Positions 1-9,245 of a DNA stretch of 64,000 nucleotides are shown piece by piece. Within the stretch, counting starts at the first letter, position 1; each line of letters opens with the position of its first letter. A model generated the notes under the pieces. That model ran no database searches, was not told where the DNA came from, and worked only from the letters and a program-made list of their open reading frames with translations. Made by a program: the position numbers and the translations under genes. The DNA is taken from the NCBI RefSeq assembly GCF_000522985.1, contig NZ_CP007130.1, positions 124,001 to 188,000 of the forward strand. Reading direction: 5' to 3'. Source of the stretch: Gemmatirosa kalamazoonensis. GTDB lineage: Bacteria; Gemmatimonadota; Gemmatimonadetes; Gemmatimonadales; Gemmatimonadaceae.

Positions 1-28
1 GTGCGAATCGCGCGGGTCGTGGCCCCCG

Positions 29-529
29 ATGACCGCGCTCTACCTCGCGAGTGTCACCGCTCACGTCCTCGCCGCGATGCTCTGGCTCGGCGGCATGTTC
101 TTTCTCGGCGTCGTGGGCGCGCCGGTCCTGCGCGCGGTCGAACCGCCCGCGCTGCGCAAGCACCTCTTTCGAGAGCTCGGGCTGCGGTTCCGATCGGTTG
201 GCTGGTGGGCAATCGGCACGCTCGTCACCACCGGCGTGATCAACCTGCACTTTCGTGGGCTCCTGCATTGGGACGGTGTCCTCGGTGCCGCCACGTTCTG
301 GCAGACGCCTGTGGGACGTGCGCTGGGCGTCAAGCTCGTCGGAGTCGTGGCCATGCTCACCGCGAGTGCGATTCACGACTTCGTGCTTGGTCCGCGTGCC
401 GCCAGCGCGGAACCCGGGTCGCTCCGGTCCGTGACGCTTCGCCGTAACGCGGCGGTCCTGGCACGCGCGAACGCCCTACTCGGCGTGGTGATCGTGCTCG
501 CCGCCGTCCGGCTCGCACGCGGCGGCTGA
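29..529 (+). CDS. CopD-like integral membrane protein
   Basis: A 166-residue membrane protein resembling small stand-alone CopD-domain proteins, a family linked to copper handling at the inner membrane; the role of the single-domain forms is not settled. Four hydrophobic helices are visible, near residues 3-30, 57-75, 97-121 and 142-163. A histidine lies in helix 1 (VTAHVLAAMLW) and another in the loop after helix 2 (INLHFRG), compatible with metal binding but not proof. The frame is open to the window edge, so the ATG was chosen because it begins a typical first helix; a longer protein is possible. The next gene starts about 320 bp downstream, so this is probably its own unit or the end of one. 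Confidence 0.7.
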   Translation: MTALYLASVTAHVLAAMLWLGGMFFLGVVGAPVLRAVEPPALRKHLFRELGLRFRSVGWWAIGTLVTTGVINLHFRGLLHWDGVLGAATFWQTPVGRALGVKLVGVVAMLTASAIHDFVLGPRAASAEPGSLRSVTLRRNAAVLARANALLGVVIVLAAVRLARGG

Positions 530-850
530 CGTGCGTCTCATCGAGCGCGTCAGACCCTGGGCCGCCTAACGATCGCCGGGCGTGGCGGCGGTGTCCGGCT
601 GCCTGCCGCCGTCATGCTGCCACCGCCTGCCACCGCAGCCATGGTGGTGTCGGACACCATCCGACAGCGGCCACACGATGCTCCGACGGCCCCGGTGGCG
701 GAACATAGGTACGGTTGTCTCAGCCGTCAGAATGCCGCGCACAGTGAATGTGATGCTATGCGGCGCGGGACGCACTACTGCGACGGGTGATGAGCATGGC
801 ACTGCTCTACGCCATCACCGAATCCGCGTTTCCCGCAGTCGGAGCAACCA
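530..850. other. Intergenic region with operator-like repeat and octamer
   Basis: No convincing gene on either strand. It holds one GCCTAACG octamer (564-571), 35 bp past the stop of the upstream gene, and the inverted repeat at 648-666, about 185 bp before the kinase start. A further half-site-like TCCGACG follows near 677. This is the likely promoter region of the kinase. Confidence 0.6.
648..666. promoter_or_regulatory. 19-bp inverted repeat, candidate operator
   Basis: Perfect 7-bp arms TGTCGGA and TCCGACA separated by CACCA. The same 7-5-7 layout recurs at 6319-6337, 9080-9098 and (imperfect) 11724-11742, always in non-coding DNA near signalling, stress or metabolic genes. Symmetry and spacing suggest a dimeric regulator; the regulator is not identified. 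Confidence 0.6.
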
Positions 851-2908
851 GTGCACACGCTGCCTAACGCTGCCCATCAACATCGCGCCGAGTCGCATCG
901 GGAACCTGGGAACTTTGCGGGTCTTGAGCCACGGTCCGCTCGCTGGGCTGTCCTCCCGCTGGCGCTCGTCGTGGTGGCAATACTCGGCTCCGTGGCGATC
1001 CCCGCCCGACAGACGTGGCGGATCACGCGGCTGCTCCGCGAGACCACCGCAGTGCTCGCGCCGGCGCGGCTGATCGAAGCGGAGCTGCACGCCGGGCTCG
1101 CGAAGGAGCTCACCGCGCTGCAGCGCTACGCCCTGACGGGCGACACCGCGATGCTCGAGCAGTTCCGCGCGGCGGCGGCGGATGACGAGCGGCGTCTCGC
1201 TGCCCTAAAGCGCCTCGCCGCGCGCCTCGGAGCCGCGCCCACCGTTCACGTGGATGTGCTCGGACAGCGGATCGATGGGTGGCGGAGGACGACGGGCGCG
1301 AGGGCGACGCAGTCAGGGACGCGCGCACAGATCGCGGCGACGTTTCGGGCGGGACAAGCGCAGTACGACGCAGCGCTGAGCGCGTTCGCTGGATTGTCGT
1401 CCGACCTCGCGGCCAACGCTGCCGCGCGCGACGACCGTGTCCGCGCGCTCGAGCACCTGAGCCTCGCGATCAATGCAGCGCTGGTGCTGGCAGCGCTCGT
1501 CGCGATGGGCGGCGTGACGACGCTGACGCTCAGGGAACGGCGGCTGACCGCCACGCTTCGCGCCCGCGTCGGCGAGGCTCGCCGGAGAGCACGGCAGGAG
1601 GCCGCGCTCCGTGAGGCGGCGGAGGCGCTCGCCGGGGCGTACAGCGTCGACGAGGTGACGCAGCGGGTCGCACAGACAGCCCTCGCCGCGCTCGAAGTTC
1701 ATGGGGCCTTCGTCGAGCGGATCGTCTCGCGGTCGGGCGAACTCGCGGACGTGGCGGTCGTTCAGGCGGTGGCTGGCGCCGATGTGCCACCGCTCGGGAC
1801 AACACGCGCGCTCGCCGGCTCCTTCACGGAGCAGGTGACGGCGAGCGGTCAGTCGCTGCTCATCGCGGATCTGCATCAGCCGGAGCGAGCAGGGGCCGCC
1901 GGTGCCGTTCGCACGCCGGGCGGATCGGCGATCGCCGTGCCACTCGGCGGCAGCGTCACGCCGATGGGCGCGCTCTTCGCCATGCGCGCCACGGGTGGCG
2001 AATTCGACGCCGATGACGTGGCACGGGCGGGCATCTTTGGCCACCTCGCCACACTGGCGTTCGACAAGGTGCGGCTGCTCGAAGACGCGTTCGAGCGACG
2101 GCGGGTGCTGGAGCGGGTGATGAAGAGCCGATCACGCCTGATGCGTGGCTTCAGCCACGACGTGAAGAATCCCATCGGCGCGGCCGACGGCTTCGCGGAT
2201 CTCCTGAGCCTGGGCGTCTACGGCGAGCTGTCCGCGCAACAGCAGGCGAGCGTCGAGCGCATGCGTGGGTGCCTTCACGGAGCGCTCGCGCTGATCGACG
2301 ACCTGCACGAGCTGGCTCGCGCCGAGACCGGTATCCTCACGCTGTCGTCGGAGCCGGTGAACGTGGTGGAGCTCGTCCGAACGATCTGCGACGAATACCA
2401 CGCCGCGGCACGGGCCGCGGGGCTCTCGCTCTCGGTGGAGGTGGCGCTCGACCTGCCCCTCATCGACACGGATCGAGTGCGGGTGCGACAGATCGTCGCC
2501 AACCTGCTGTCGAACGCGATCAAGTACACCGAGCGCGGCACGGTGGTGGTGCGTGCGTCGCACCGACCGACCGGCGCCTCCAATGAGGCCGGCGACTGGG
2601 CGCTCATCGAGGTCGTCGACACGGGCCTCGGCATCCCCGCGCACCAGCAGGACGTGATCTTCGAGGAGTTCAGCCGACTCGGTAGCGGAGAGCACCGTGG
2701 GGCCGGGCTCGGACTGGCGATCAGCAAGCTGCTCGCCGAGGCACTCGGCGGTCGCATCACCGTGCAGAGCGTGCCGGGACAGGGATCGACGTTCACGCTG
2801 TGGCTCCCGCTCCACCAACCCGCAGCGCGCATCCGCGCATCCCCAGCGGCCGGCGCTCCCACGTACGTGCGCACCGGATGTGTGCGTCCAGCGTACGTGT
2901 GCACGTGA
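851..2908 (+). CDS. GAF-domain sensor histidine kinase with periplasmic sensor
   Basis: A 685-residue kinase. A helix near residues 34-52 and a second near 200-220 enclose a helical CHASE3-like extracytoplasmic segment. A coiled coil and a GAF domain (about 250-405) follow. The HisKA region carries the H-box FSHDVKNP with the phosphorylated histidine near residue 435. The ATPase domain shows the N box (NLLSNAIKYT), G1 (VVDTGLGIP), F box (FEEFSRL) and G2 (GAGLGLAISKLL). The start is a GTG, and GCCTAACG lies 11 bases inside the gene. No response regulator is adjacent. The C-terminal 30 residues beyond LPLHQP look disordered. The inverted repeat at 648-666 lies upstream. The signal sensed is unknown. 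Confidence 0.88.
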   Translation: MHTLPNAAHQHRAESHREPGNFAGLEPRSARWAVLPLALVVVAILGSVAIPARQTWRITRLLRETTAVLAPARLIEAELHAGLAKELTALQRYALTGDTAMLEQFRAAAADDERRLAALKRLAARLGAAPTVHVDVLGQRIDGWRRTTGARATQSGTRAQIAATFRAGQAQYDAALSAFAGLSSDLAANAAARDDRVRALEHLSLAINAALVLAALVAMGGVTTLTLRERRLTATLRARVGEARRRARQEAALREAAEALAGAYSVDEVTQRVAQTALAALEVHGAFVERIVSRSGELADVAVVQAVAGADVPPLGTTRALAGSFTEQVTASGQSLLIADLHQPERAGAAGAVRTPGGSAIAVPLGGSVTPMGALFAMRATGGEFDADDVARAGIFGHLATLAFDKVRLLEDAFERRRVLERVMKSRSRLMRGFSHDVKNPIGAADGFADLLSLGVYGELSAQQQASVERMRGCLHGALALIDDLHELARAETGILTLSSEPVNVVELVRTICDEYHAAARAAGLSLSVEVALDLPLIDTDRVRVRQIVANLLSNAIKYTERGTVVVRASHRPTGASNEAGDWALIEVVDTGLGIPAHQQDVIFEEFSRLGSGEHRGAGLGLAISKLLAEALGGRITVQSVPGQGSTFTLWLPLHQPAARIRASPAAGAPTYVRTGCVRPAYVCT

Positions 2909-2977
2909 CGAACGCTCCCGGGGCCTGGCGGGGTCGGTGAACTCATGTCGCGCTCCATCATTCCTGCTGGAGGCGAC

Positions 2978-3505
2978 ATGTCGGACGATGAGGATGCGGG
3001 ACTCGACGCGGGCCATGGCCGGAGCCCGGGCGCGACAGGGCGATTGTTCCCCGACGCCAAGCTGGTGACACCGGCCAGCGGGCTGTTCTCGCTCGACCGC
3101 TACCGACCGCTACGGAATCTCGTGGTACTCATGCTCGGCAGCGGCCCGATCGTCGCGCCTACGGCGCGACTACTGAGGCAACTCGCTGTCGCGCACGTAG
3201 AGATCGAGGCAGAGGACGGTCAGATCGTCGTGATCGCCGCGAACACGCCGGCGCAGTGGCGCGCAGGCTGGCCGTACGCGTTTCCGCTCGCGTTCGATGT
3301 GGGCGCGACCCTCCATCGCCGCATGGCCGCCGTCGATTCGGCGGGCCGCCCCGACGTGGCGCTCTTCATCACCGATCGATTCCGGGAGATCTTCGCGGTC
3401 CTCCGGCCTCGCGACGCGCGATGGCCCACGAGCGCACGCGACGTGATCGAGTGGCTGACGTTCATCAACATCCAGTGTCCGGAATGCAACCCGCCGGAGG
3501 CCTGA
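2978..3505 (+). CDS. Redoxin-like protein lacking the peroxidatic cysteine
   Basis: A 175-residue protein. The start was set at the ATG at 2978, which has GGAGG seven bases upstream; an in-frame ATG at 2945 lacks such a site. Residues 30-150 have the feel of an AhpC/TSA thioredoxin-like fold: a strand-rich start (RNLVVLMLGSG), a helix, QIVVIAANTP, a GATLHRRMAA segment, then VALFITDRFREIF. The position after the first strand, where peroxiredoxins carry the catalytic cysteine, reads GSGPIVAPT, so peroxidase activity is unlikely. The only cysteines are in a C-terminal CPEC motif, which could bind metal or a disulfide. It sits 33 bp before the glucosidase gene and is probably cotranscribed with it. 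The fold assignment is tentative. Confidence 0.65.
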   Translation: MSDDEDAGLDAGHGRSPGATGRLFPDAKLVTPASGLFSLDRYRPLRNLVVLMLGSGPIVAPTARLLRQLAVAHVEIEAEDGQIVVIAANTPAQWRAGWPYAFPLAFDVGATLHRRMAAVDSAGRPDVALFITDRFREIFAVLRPRDARWPTSARDVIEWLTFINIQCPECNPPEA

Positions 3506-3538
3506 GCGTGCACGCACCAGCCGACGCATGACACCTCC

Positions 3539-6196
3539 GTGACGGAATCGAGCGCGGAACTCGGCAACGCCGAGCGGTTGCGACTCGCGGAGGACGCACG
3601 CACGAATGGGGTGTGGAAGCGTTGGGGTCCATACCTGAGCGAGCGGCAGTGGGGCACGGTACGCGAGGACTACAGCCCGTACGGTACCGCGTGGGAGTAT
3701 CTGCCGCACGATGCCGCGCGCAGCCGCGCCTACCGCTGGGGGGAAGACGGCATCGCTGGCATCAGCGATGACCGGCAGCTTCTCTGCCTCGCCGTCGCGT
3801 TGTGGAACGGCCGTGATCCCATCCTGAAGGAACGCCTGTTCGGCCTGACGAACAGCGAAGGCAACCACGGCGAGGACGTGAAGGAGCTGTACTACTATCT
3901 CGACGCCACGCCGACGCATTCGTACCAGAGGATGCTCTACAAGTACCCGCAGGAGCCGTTTCCGTACTCCCGCCTGGTCGACGAGAACCGGCGCCGCGAC
4001 CGGGCCGACCCGGAGCTCGAGCTGATCGACACGGGCATCTTCGACGAGGGACGCTACTTCGATGTCGTGGTCGAGTACGCGAAGGCGGCGCCTAACGACA
4101 TCCTCTTGCGTGTCACGGTGCACAACCGCGGGCCCGAGGCGGCGTCGATTCACGTGCTGCCGCAGGTCTGGTTCCGCAACACGTGGTCGTGGAGCGACGG
4201 CGCGCCGCGACCCGCGCTGCATGCCATCGACCAGCGTGCCATCGAGGCCCGTCATCCGGATCTCGGACGCTACGTCCTTCACTGTGACCCGGGCGCGACG
4301 CTGCTGTTCTGCGACAACGACACCAACACCCCGCGCCTGTTCGGTTCCGACGCTCCAGGCTACTTCAAGGACGCGTTCCACGAATACGTCGTCGACGGCC
4401 GCCACGACGCGGTGAATCCGCGGCGGGCCGGCACCAAGGCCGCAGCGCACTATCTGCTCGCGGTGCCGGCGGGAGGCGCGGCGCAGGTCCGGCTGCGCCT
4501 GAGCGACGCGCCGTCGTTGCCGCGGCCGTTCACCGAATTCGACGCCATCGTCGCGTCGCGCCAGCGCGAGGCCGACGAGTTCTATGCCGTACTGCAGCGC
4601 GACCTCCCGGACGCCGAGAAGCGCAATGTGCAGCGCCAGGCGCTCGCGGGCCTGCTCTGGAGCAAGCAGTTCTACCACTACGACGTCCCGGAGTGGCTGC
4701 GTGGCGATCCCGCGCAGCCGCCACCGCCGCCCGAACGGCGACACGGACGGAACCACGAGTGGCAGCACCTGAACAACGCCGATGTCGTCTCGATGCCGGA
4801 CACATGGGAGTACCCGTGGTACGCGGCGTGGGATCTCGCCTTCCACTGCATCCCGCTGGCGCTCGTCGACGCCGAGTTCGCGAAGTCGCAGCTCGTATTG
4901 CTGCTGCGCGAGTGGTACATGCACCCGAACGGCCAGTTGCCCGCGTACGAGTGGGCGCTCGGCGACGTCAATCCGCCCGTGCACGCCTGGGCGGCGTGGC
5001 GCGTGTTCGAGATCGATCGCAGGCAGCGCGGCGACGCTGGCGACATCGCGTTCCTGGAGCGCGTCCTGCACAAGCTGATGCTCAACTTCACGTGGTGGGT
5101 GAACCGGAAGGACCTGGGCGGCCACAACATCTTCCAGGGTGGCTTCCTAGGGCTGGACAACGTCGGAGTGTTCGACCGCTCCAAGCCGCTGCCGACCGGG
5201 GGGCACATCAATCAGTCCGACGGCACGAGCTGGATGGCGATGTACAGCCTGAACCTCCTGCGCATCGCCCTCGAGCTGGCCCAGCACAATCCGGTGTACG
5301 AGGACATCGCCACCAAGTTCTTCGAGCACTTTCTCGAGATCGCCGCCGCGATGAGCGGCGTGGCCGGCGACGGACCGGGCCTCTGGGACGAGACGGACGA
5401 GTTCTACTACGACGTGCTGAAGCTGCCGGACGGCGCGCGCGTGCCGCTGCGACTGCGCTCGATGGTGGGGCTCATCCCGCTCTTCGCGGTGGAGACGCTC
5501 GAACCCGAGCTGCTCGACCGGGTGCCGGAGTTCCGGCAGCGGCTGGAATGGTTCCTCCACCATCGGCCGGATCTCGCGCGCCAGGTATCACGCTGGAACG
5601 AGCCGGGGCGCGGCGAGCGGCGGTTGCTATCGCTCCTGCGCGGCCACCGCATGAAATGCCTGCTCCGGCGCATGCTCGACGAGACGGAGTTCCTGTCCGA
5701 GTACGGCGTGCGCTCGCTCTCGCGGCATCATCGCGATGTGCCGTACGTGCTCTCTGACGGCGACCGGTCGTTCGGCGTGCGGTACGAGCCCGCCGAGTCG
5801 GAGTCTGGACTGTTCGGTGGCAACTCCAACTGGCGGGGGCCGGTCTGGTTTCCGGTGAACTTCCTGCTCGTGGAGTCGCTGCAGAAGTTCCACCACTATT
5901 ACGGCGACGAGTTTCGCGTCGAGTATCCCACCGGCTCCGGCGTGCTCGTGACGCTCAACGACGTGGCCGACGAGTTGACCCGCCGGCTCACGCGCCTCTT
6001 CCTCCGCGATGCGGACGGGCGGCGCCCGAGCGCGCGACAGCACGGACCGCTCGCGAACGATCCGCATTTCCGCGACCACGTGCTGTTCCACGAATACTTC
6101 GACGGCGACGACGGCCGAGGCCTTGGCGCCTCGCACCAGACCGGCTGGACGGCCCTCGTCGCCAAGCTATTGCAGCCCCGCAGGGCGCCGCACTGA
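3539..6196 (+). CDS. GH63 / MGH1-like glucosidase
   Basis: An 885-residue cytoplasmic glycoside hydrolase of the (alpha/alpha)6 type. The N-terminal third ([29 protein letters not shown]) is typical of long bacterial proteins labelled MGH1-like glycosidase or glucosidase. The catalytic domain has [14 protein letters not shown] around residue 425, whose aspartate is the probable general acid, and near the C terminus [10 protein letters not shown] followed by [10 protein letters not shown], the usual site of the general base region in GH63. Known relatives act on glucosylglycerate, mannosylglycerate or alpha-glucosides; the substrate here cannot be read from sequence. No signal peptide. The start is a GTG with no clear Shine-Dalgarno. 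A C at 4090-4097 forms part of an octamer copy inside the gene. Confidence 0.85.
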   Translation: MTESSAELGNAERLRLAEDARTNGVWKRWGPYLSERQWGTVREDYSPYGTAWEYLPHDAARSRAYRWGEDGIAGISDDRQLLCLAVALWNGRDPILKERLFGLTNSEGNHGEDVKELYYYLDATPTHSYQRMLYKYPQEPFPYSRLVDENRRRDRADPELELIDTGIFDEGRYFDVVVEYAKAAPNDILLRVTVHNRGPEAASIHVLPQVWFRNTWSWSDGAPRPALHAIDQRAIEARHPDLGRYVLHCDPGATLLFCDNDTNTPRLFGSDAPGYFKDAFHEYVVDGRHDAVNPRRAGTKAAAHYLLAVPAGGAAQVRLRLSDAPSLPRPFTEFDAIVASRQREADEFYAVLQRDLPDAEKRNVQRQALAGLLWSKQFYHYDVPEWLRGDPAQPPPPPERRHGRNHEWQHLNNADVVSMPDTWEYPWYAAWDLAFHCIPLALVDAEFAKSQLVLLLREWYMHPNGQLPAYEWALGDVNPPVHAWAAWRVFEIDRRQRGDAGDIAFLERVLHKLMLNFTWWVNRKDLGGHNIFQGGFLGLDNVGVFDRSKPLPTGGHINQSDGTSWMAMYSLNLLRIALELAQHNPVYEDIATKFFEHFLEIAAAMSGVAGDGPGLWDETDEFYYDVLKLPDGARVPLRLRSMVGLIPLFAVETLEPELLDRVPEFRQRLEWFLHHRPDLARQVSRWNEPGRGERRLLSLLRGHRMKCLLRRMLDETEFLSEYGVRSLSRHHRDVPYVLSDGDRSFGVRYEPAESESGLFGGNSNWRGPVWFPVNFLLVESLQKFHHYYGDEFRVEYPTGSGVLVTLNDVADELTRRLTRLFLRDADGRRPSARQHGPLANDPHFRDHVLFHEYFDGDDGRGLGASHQTGWTALVAKLLQPRRAPH

Positions 6197-6668
6197 GGCG
6201 GAAAGAAGATGTGCGTCGTCGACGTGGACGATCGATCCGGGTGCCGGGCACGGGCTCGTGGGCCGCGACCCGAGCGTTAGGCAGCCGCTACAGCGAGTCC
6301 TCGCGCAGTCGTGCCGGCCGTCGGAGGTCATCCGACGCCACCATCAAGAATGGCCGACAGCCGCGCGCCGAGACGCGTCGCATCTTGAGTTCAGGAGAAC
6401 TCGCCAACACGGGTGGAGATCCGACACGCCGCGCGGGACAACACTGCGCCGCTGCGTGCCCGCTCCGAGAGAACTGCCGATGCCCAACGTACGAGAAGCC
6501 GTCGTGGCTGCGCCCCTGCGCACCCCGAGACGCGTCACGCACACCCCGCCCGCCCGCAGGGTCGGCGTCAGGCCTGGACGAGATCAGCGCCGCCTGTCCG
6601 ACACTGGCGCGGGAGCGTGTCTCCTTCGACGCCTCGATGCGGCTGTGGCGCACCCCTCCGACCACACG
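6197..6668. other. Intergenic region, possibly containing the decayed 5' part of the next gene
   Basis: Contains CGTTAGGC at 6275-6282, an inverted repeat at 6319-6337 with a further half-site (GCCGACA, 6353-6359), and a variant of the GCGAGAAGCC motif at 6491-6500. The last 60 bp, read one frame off the next gene, encode a plausible sequence (SFDASMRLWRTPPTT) that may belong to it. Confidence 0.45.
6319..6337. promoter_or_regulatory. 19-bp inverted repeat, candidate operator
   Basis: CGTCGGA, five bases (GGTCA), TCCGACG: a perfect 7-bp dyad in the same 7-5-7 layout as the site at 648. An extra half-site GCCGACA follows at 6353-6359. It lies downstream of the glucosidase and upstream of a small same-strand gene. 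Confidence 0.55.
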
Positions 6669-6905
6669 ATGGCGGCGCTCCGCGCGACGGTCACCGATCT
6701 GGTGGACCGCATGAAGGCGCTCGGCCTGCCGCTCGATCGTATCGAGGCGGCTGTCGAGATGCTGCTGCGCGAGCACGGGACCCCGCGCCCAGGACCGACC
6801 CTGCACACCGGCGACGCGTTACCGGCAACCGGGTCCGCGGCGACGGTCCGGGCGCGCCTGTTCGACTGGTGCGTCGGAGCGTACCGAGACGATGAGTGGT
6901 GGTAG
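6669..6905 (+). CDS. Small helical hypothetical protein, possibly frameshifted at the 5' end
   Basis: A 78-residue protein starting MAALRATVTDLVDRMKALG, predicted mostly helical, with a charged C terminus (RARLFDWCVGAYRDDEWW). It resembles short hypothetical proteins I associate with Gemmatimonadota, which usually have about 30 more N-terminal residues containing a LxxWRxPP-type stretch. Such a stretch (RLWRTPPTT) lies immediately upstream in another frame, so a one-base indel near 6660, or a sequencing error, may have shortened the gene. Family membership is from memory and unverified. It converges on the Acg-type gene, only 40 bp away. Confidence 0.55.
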   Translation: MAALRATVTDLVDRMKALGLPLDRIEAAVEMLLREHGTPRPGPTLHTGDALPATGSAATVRARLFDWCVGAYRDDEWW

Positions 6906-6945
6906 GGGTCTGGCGTGCGAGCCGATGCGACCGCGTCTCTCATCC

Positions 6946-7872
6946 TCATGTGCATCGTGTCGGGAAATGCGGAGCTGCCAGCACGCTGTCCGCACACAGG
7001 TCCGCTGGATGAGACAGACAAATCACCGTCTGCGGGATCGCGTCCGGCGGCATTCCACCGCGTCGGCCCGGCACCCCCGGATCGCTCGCCTCGCGCACGA
7101 GTCCTGACACGAGCCGACGGATGAGCGGCACCGCGACGGGTTCGTTCACACATGACGCGACGAGGCCCGCGGTGCATGCCGTGAGCAGGACCCGTGCGCG
7201 CGCCTGGCCCGCGACGAGCCAGTCGGCCATCGTGTCGCCGTTCGTCATGAGCACCGCGACGGCGGACGCGCGCTCCATGAGGACGCGGCCGGTCGGCTTC
7301 CCCCGCGACTGCTTCGCGACCGCCACGAGCCCTCCCAGCGTTCGGCGGAGTGGCGGCGCATCGATGAATCCCAGCCATGCGCCCTCCAACCGTGCGGCGC
7401 CGAGCAGCAGCGACAACACGTGTGGCGCGATGGCGCGGCTATCCGAACGAGTTCCCTCCGCGCGCGGTCGCGTGAGAGCGGCCACCATCGCGTGGTCGGC
7501 GGGCGTGGGGGTGTGCGACGCATCCAGGCTCACGCGCGCGAGCAGGTCGGGCTCCGCGCGGTCGGGCAGCAGTTCCACCCGGGCGGCGTAACCCAGCGCG
7601 CGGAGTGCGACGCACAGTCGCAGGAGTGCCGCGCCGCAGTCGATGATCGACTCGCGGCCAGCAGGATCGACGCCGGCAGGCACGCCGAGGCGATCGACGT
7701 ACATCTCCAGGACGCCATCGTCTCCCACGCAGCACATCCAACGCTCCCGGTCAGCACCCGACGGCACCCGCACCGCCTCGCGCAGTGCCTCACGCGCAAC
7801 TCCGCGCATGGCCTCGCGCGGCGCGGCACCCAGCGTGCGGCCTCCGGCGATCACGGACCCTTCGTCCAACAT
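6946..7872 (-). CDS. Acg-type FMN-dependent nitroreductase-like protein
   Basis: A 308-residue protein. The ATG at 7872 was chosen because AGGAGAGG lies just upstream; a start at 7905 is also open. The layout fits the Acg/Rv3131 nitroreductase-like family: an N-terminal LREAVRVPSG segment, LRALGYAARVELLPD followed by a PDLLARV strand, a central GKPTGRVLM..VAVLMTNGDTMADWLVAGQARARVLLTAC region (broken here at the usual positions of the FMN-site loop) and a late AIPQTVICL. The related mycobacterial genes belong to the hypoxia/dormancy regulon. It is the last gene of a DUF488 - transaldolase - Acg operon, 10 bp behind the transaldolase. The C terminus (PHFPTRCT) is shorter than usual. Confidence 0.68.
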   Translation of the reverse strand: MLDEGSVIAGGRTLGAAPREAMRGVAREALREAVRVPSGADRERWMCCVGDDGVLEMYVDRLGVPAGVDPAGRESIIDCGAALLRLCVALRALGYAARVELLPDRAEPDLLARVSLDASHTPTPADHAMVAALTRPRAEGTRSDSRAIAPHVLSLLLGAARLEGAWLGFIDAPPLRRTLGGLVAVAKQSRGKPTGRVLMERASAVAVLMTNGDTMADWLVAGQARARVLLTACTAGLVASCVNEPVAVPLIRRLVSGLVREASDPGVPGRRGGMPPDAIPQTVICLSHPADLCADSVLAAPHFPTRCT

Positions 7873-7882
7873 GTGACCTCTC

Positions 7883-8569
7883 CTACGCGTGTTGAGGTAT
7901 CGCACTCGCGGCCGTCGGGCGCGCGCCGCCGTGCACCGCCTGCCAGTCCTGCCGGAATCGCACGATGCCGGCCTCCGTGAGGGGGTGCCGGATCATCCGC
8001 CGAAGCACCTCGTTAGGCACGGTCGCGATGTGCGCCCCGGCGAGCGCCGCCTCGGTCACGTGGCGCGGACTCCGGATGGACGCGACGAGCACCTCCACCG
8101 GCAGACCGTGAAGCCGCACGATCGCGGCGATGTCGCGCACCGTCTCCATGCCGTCCTCGTTGATGTCGTCGAGCCGTCCGACGAACGGCGACAGAAACGA
8201 CGCGCCGGCCTTCGCCGCGAGCAGCCCCTGATTCGCGCTGAAGATCAGCGTGCAGTTCGTCATGACGTGTTCGTGTGCGAGGCGCGCGATGGCCTCCAGG
8301 CCCGCCTCGCACATCGGGACCTTGACGACGACGTTCGGCGCCAGCGCGGCGAAGTGGCGCCCCTCGCGCAACATGCCGTCGACCTCCTCGGCGACGACTT
8401 CGGCACTCACGGGGCCCGGCGTGATCCGGCAGATCTGCGTGAGCACGTCGTCGTAGCTGCCGCCCACCTTGGCGAACAGCGTCGGATTCGTCGTCACACC
8501 GTCCAGCACACCCCAACGCGCTGCCTGGCGGATCGCGTCGATGTCGGCCGTATCGGGGAAGAGTTTCAC
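7883..8569 (-). CDS. Transaldolase, fructose-6-phosphate-aldolase-like
   Basis: A 228-residue class I aldolase of the small TalC/FSA transaldolase group, close to the family length of about 215-225. KLFPDTADIDAIRQ and GVTTNPTLFAK form the first strands; the Schiff-base lysine is in NVVVKVPM. TNCTLIFSANQGLLAAKAGASFLSPFVGRLDDI is split across the typical later strands, and the protein ends in helices (EAGIVRFRQDWQAVHG). The start is a GTG whose last two bases overlap the TGA of the DUF488 gene (GTGA), implying translational coupling; an in-frame ATG at 8584 would overlap more. It could act in the non-oxidative pentose phosphate pathway or as an F6P aldolase. Confidence 0.9.
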   Translation of the reverse strand: MKLFPDTADIDAIRQAARWGVLDGVTTNPTLFAKVGGSYDDVLTQICRITPGPVSAEVVAEEVDGMLREGRHFAALAPNVVVKVPMCEAGLEAIARLAHEHVMTNCTLIFSANQGLLAAKAGASFLSPFVGRLDDINEDGMETVRDIAAIVRLHGLPVEVLVASIRSPRHVTEAALAGAHIATVPNEVLRRMIRHPLTEAGIVRFRQDWQAVHGGARPTAASAIPQHA

Positions 8570-8922
8570 GGCAGGCCCCCGCATGCGAGGAGGTGGTCTC
8601 GCAGCGCGACAGCCGCGTTGTGTTTCGTGTCGCGTGCGCTGTAGACGAGGGTCGTGGGTCCGCTCCGCGCCGCAGCGAGCAGCGGCTCGACCGCCTTCGC
8701 GTGCTTGCGTAGCTCGGCGAAGTACCGACGCCGGAACTCTTCCCATCGCCGGGGATCGTGCCCGAACCAGCGACGCAGCTCGGGGCTCGGCGCCACGTCC
8801 TTGAGCCAGCCGTCGAGCGGCAGGTCCGCCTTCCGTACGCCGCGCGGCCACAGCCGTTCGACCAGAAAGCGTGCGCCATCGCTCGCCTCGGCCGCGTCAT
8901 ACGCACGCTTCAGCGCGATCAT
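8566..8922 (-). CDS. DUF488 family protein
   Basis: A 118-residue protein with the hallmarks of DUF488: start IALKRAYDAAEASDGARFLV, the motif ERLWPRGVRKADLPLDGWLKD (split in the family as RLWPRG and WLKDVAPS), WFGHDPRRWEEFRRRY, and a closing segment on TLVYSARDTKHNAAVALRD. Biochemical function is unknown. The ATG at 8922 has AGGAG about ten bases upstream. It is the first gene of a three-gene operon; the upstream region holds the 7-5-7 inverted repeat at 9080-9098, shared with the divergent gene at 9246. Confidence 0.88.
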   Translation of the reverse strand: MIALKRAYDAAEASDGARFLVERLWPRGVRKADLPLDGWLKDVAPSPELRRWFGHDPRRWEEFRRRYFAELRKHAKAVEPLLAAARSGPTTLVYSARDTKHNAAVALRDHLLACGGLP

Positions 8923-9245
8923 GTCCGTTCAGCTCCTGCCCCGCGGTGGAGTGTGCCGCCTCATCGCTCGGTCGTCCCGGTGATTGCCGTGCGTCGCGGT
9001 ACGTCGCGGTACGTCGCCGTACGCGAGCCAAGGGTAGACTCGCGCTCCAGCCAGCGCCGTCGGACCACCGTGCCACGCGCGTCGGATGAAGTCCGACAGG
9101 AGCGGTCTCGCGCGGAACTCGAGCGGATTCGCGTGAATGCCTAACGGCAGCATGTCGTCGGGGAGGTCCCGCCGCCGACGCGGATTCCTCCGACAGTCCC
9201 GCCGCGGGCGCCGGCTAACGTGATCGTACAGGCACCGGAGACACC
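8923..9245. other. Divergent promoter region
   Basis: A 323-bp region between the DUF488 operon and a rightward gene. It contains the inverted repeat at 9080-9098, a half-site TCCGACA at 9189-9195, a GCCTAACG octamer at 9139-9146, and a short tandem run of GTACGTCGC units at about 8998-9018. No gene is supported. Confidence 0.6.
9080..9098. promoter_or_regulatory. 19-bp inverted repeat, candidate operator
   Basis: CGTCGGA, TGAAG, TCCGACA: the dyad is perfect over six base pairs, in the same 7-5-7 layout as the sites at 648 and 6319. It is about 158 bp from the DUF488 start and 148 bp from the start of the divergent gene, so it could serve either. Confidence 0.6.

Noticed and set aside
648-666. 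Known DosR, FNR or LexA box
   Set aside because: The TGTCGGA-N5-TCCGACA dyad does not match the DosR, FNR (TTGAT-N4-ATCAA) or common LexA patterns I know.
3170-5125. Leftward 651-codon frame opposite the glucosidase
   Set aside because: Antisense shadow with no family pattern; the plus-strand protein has clear motifs.
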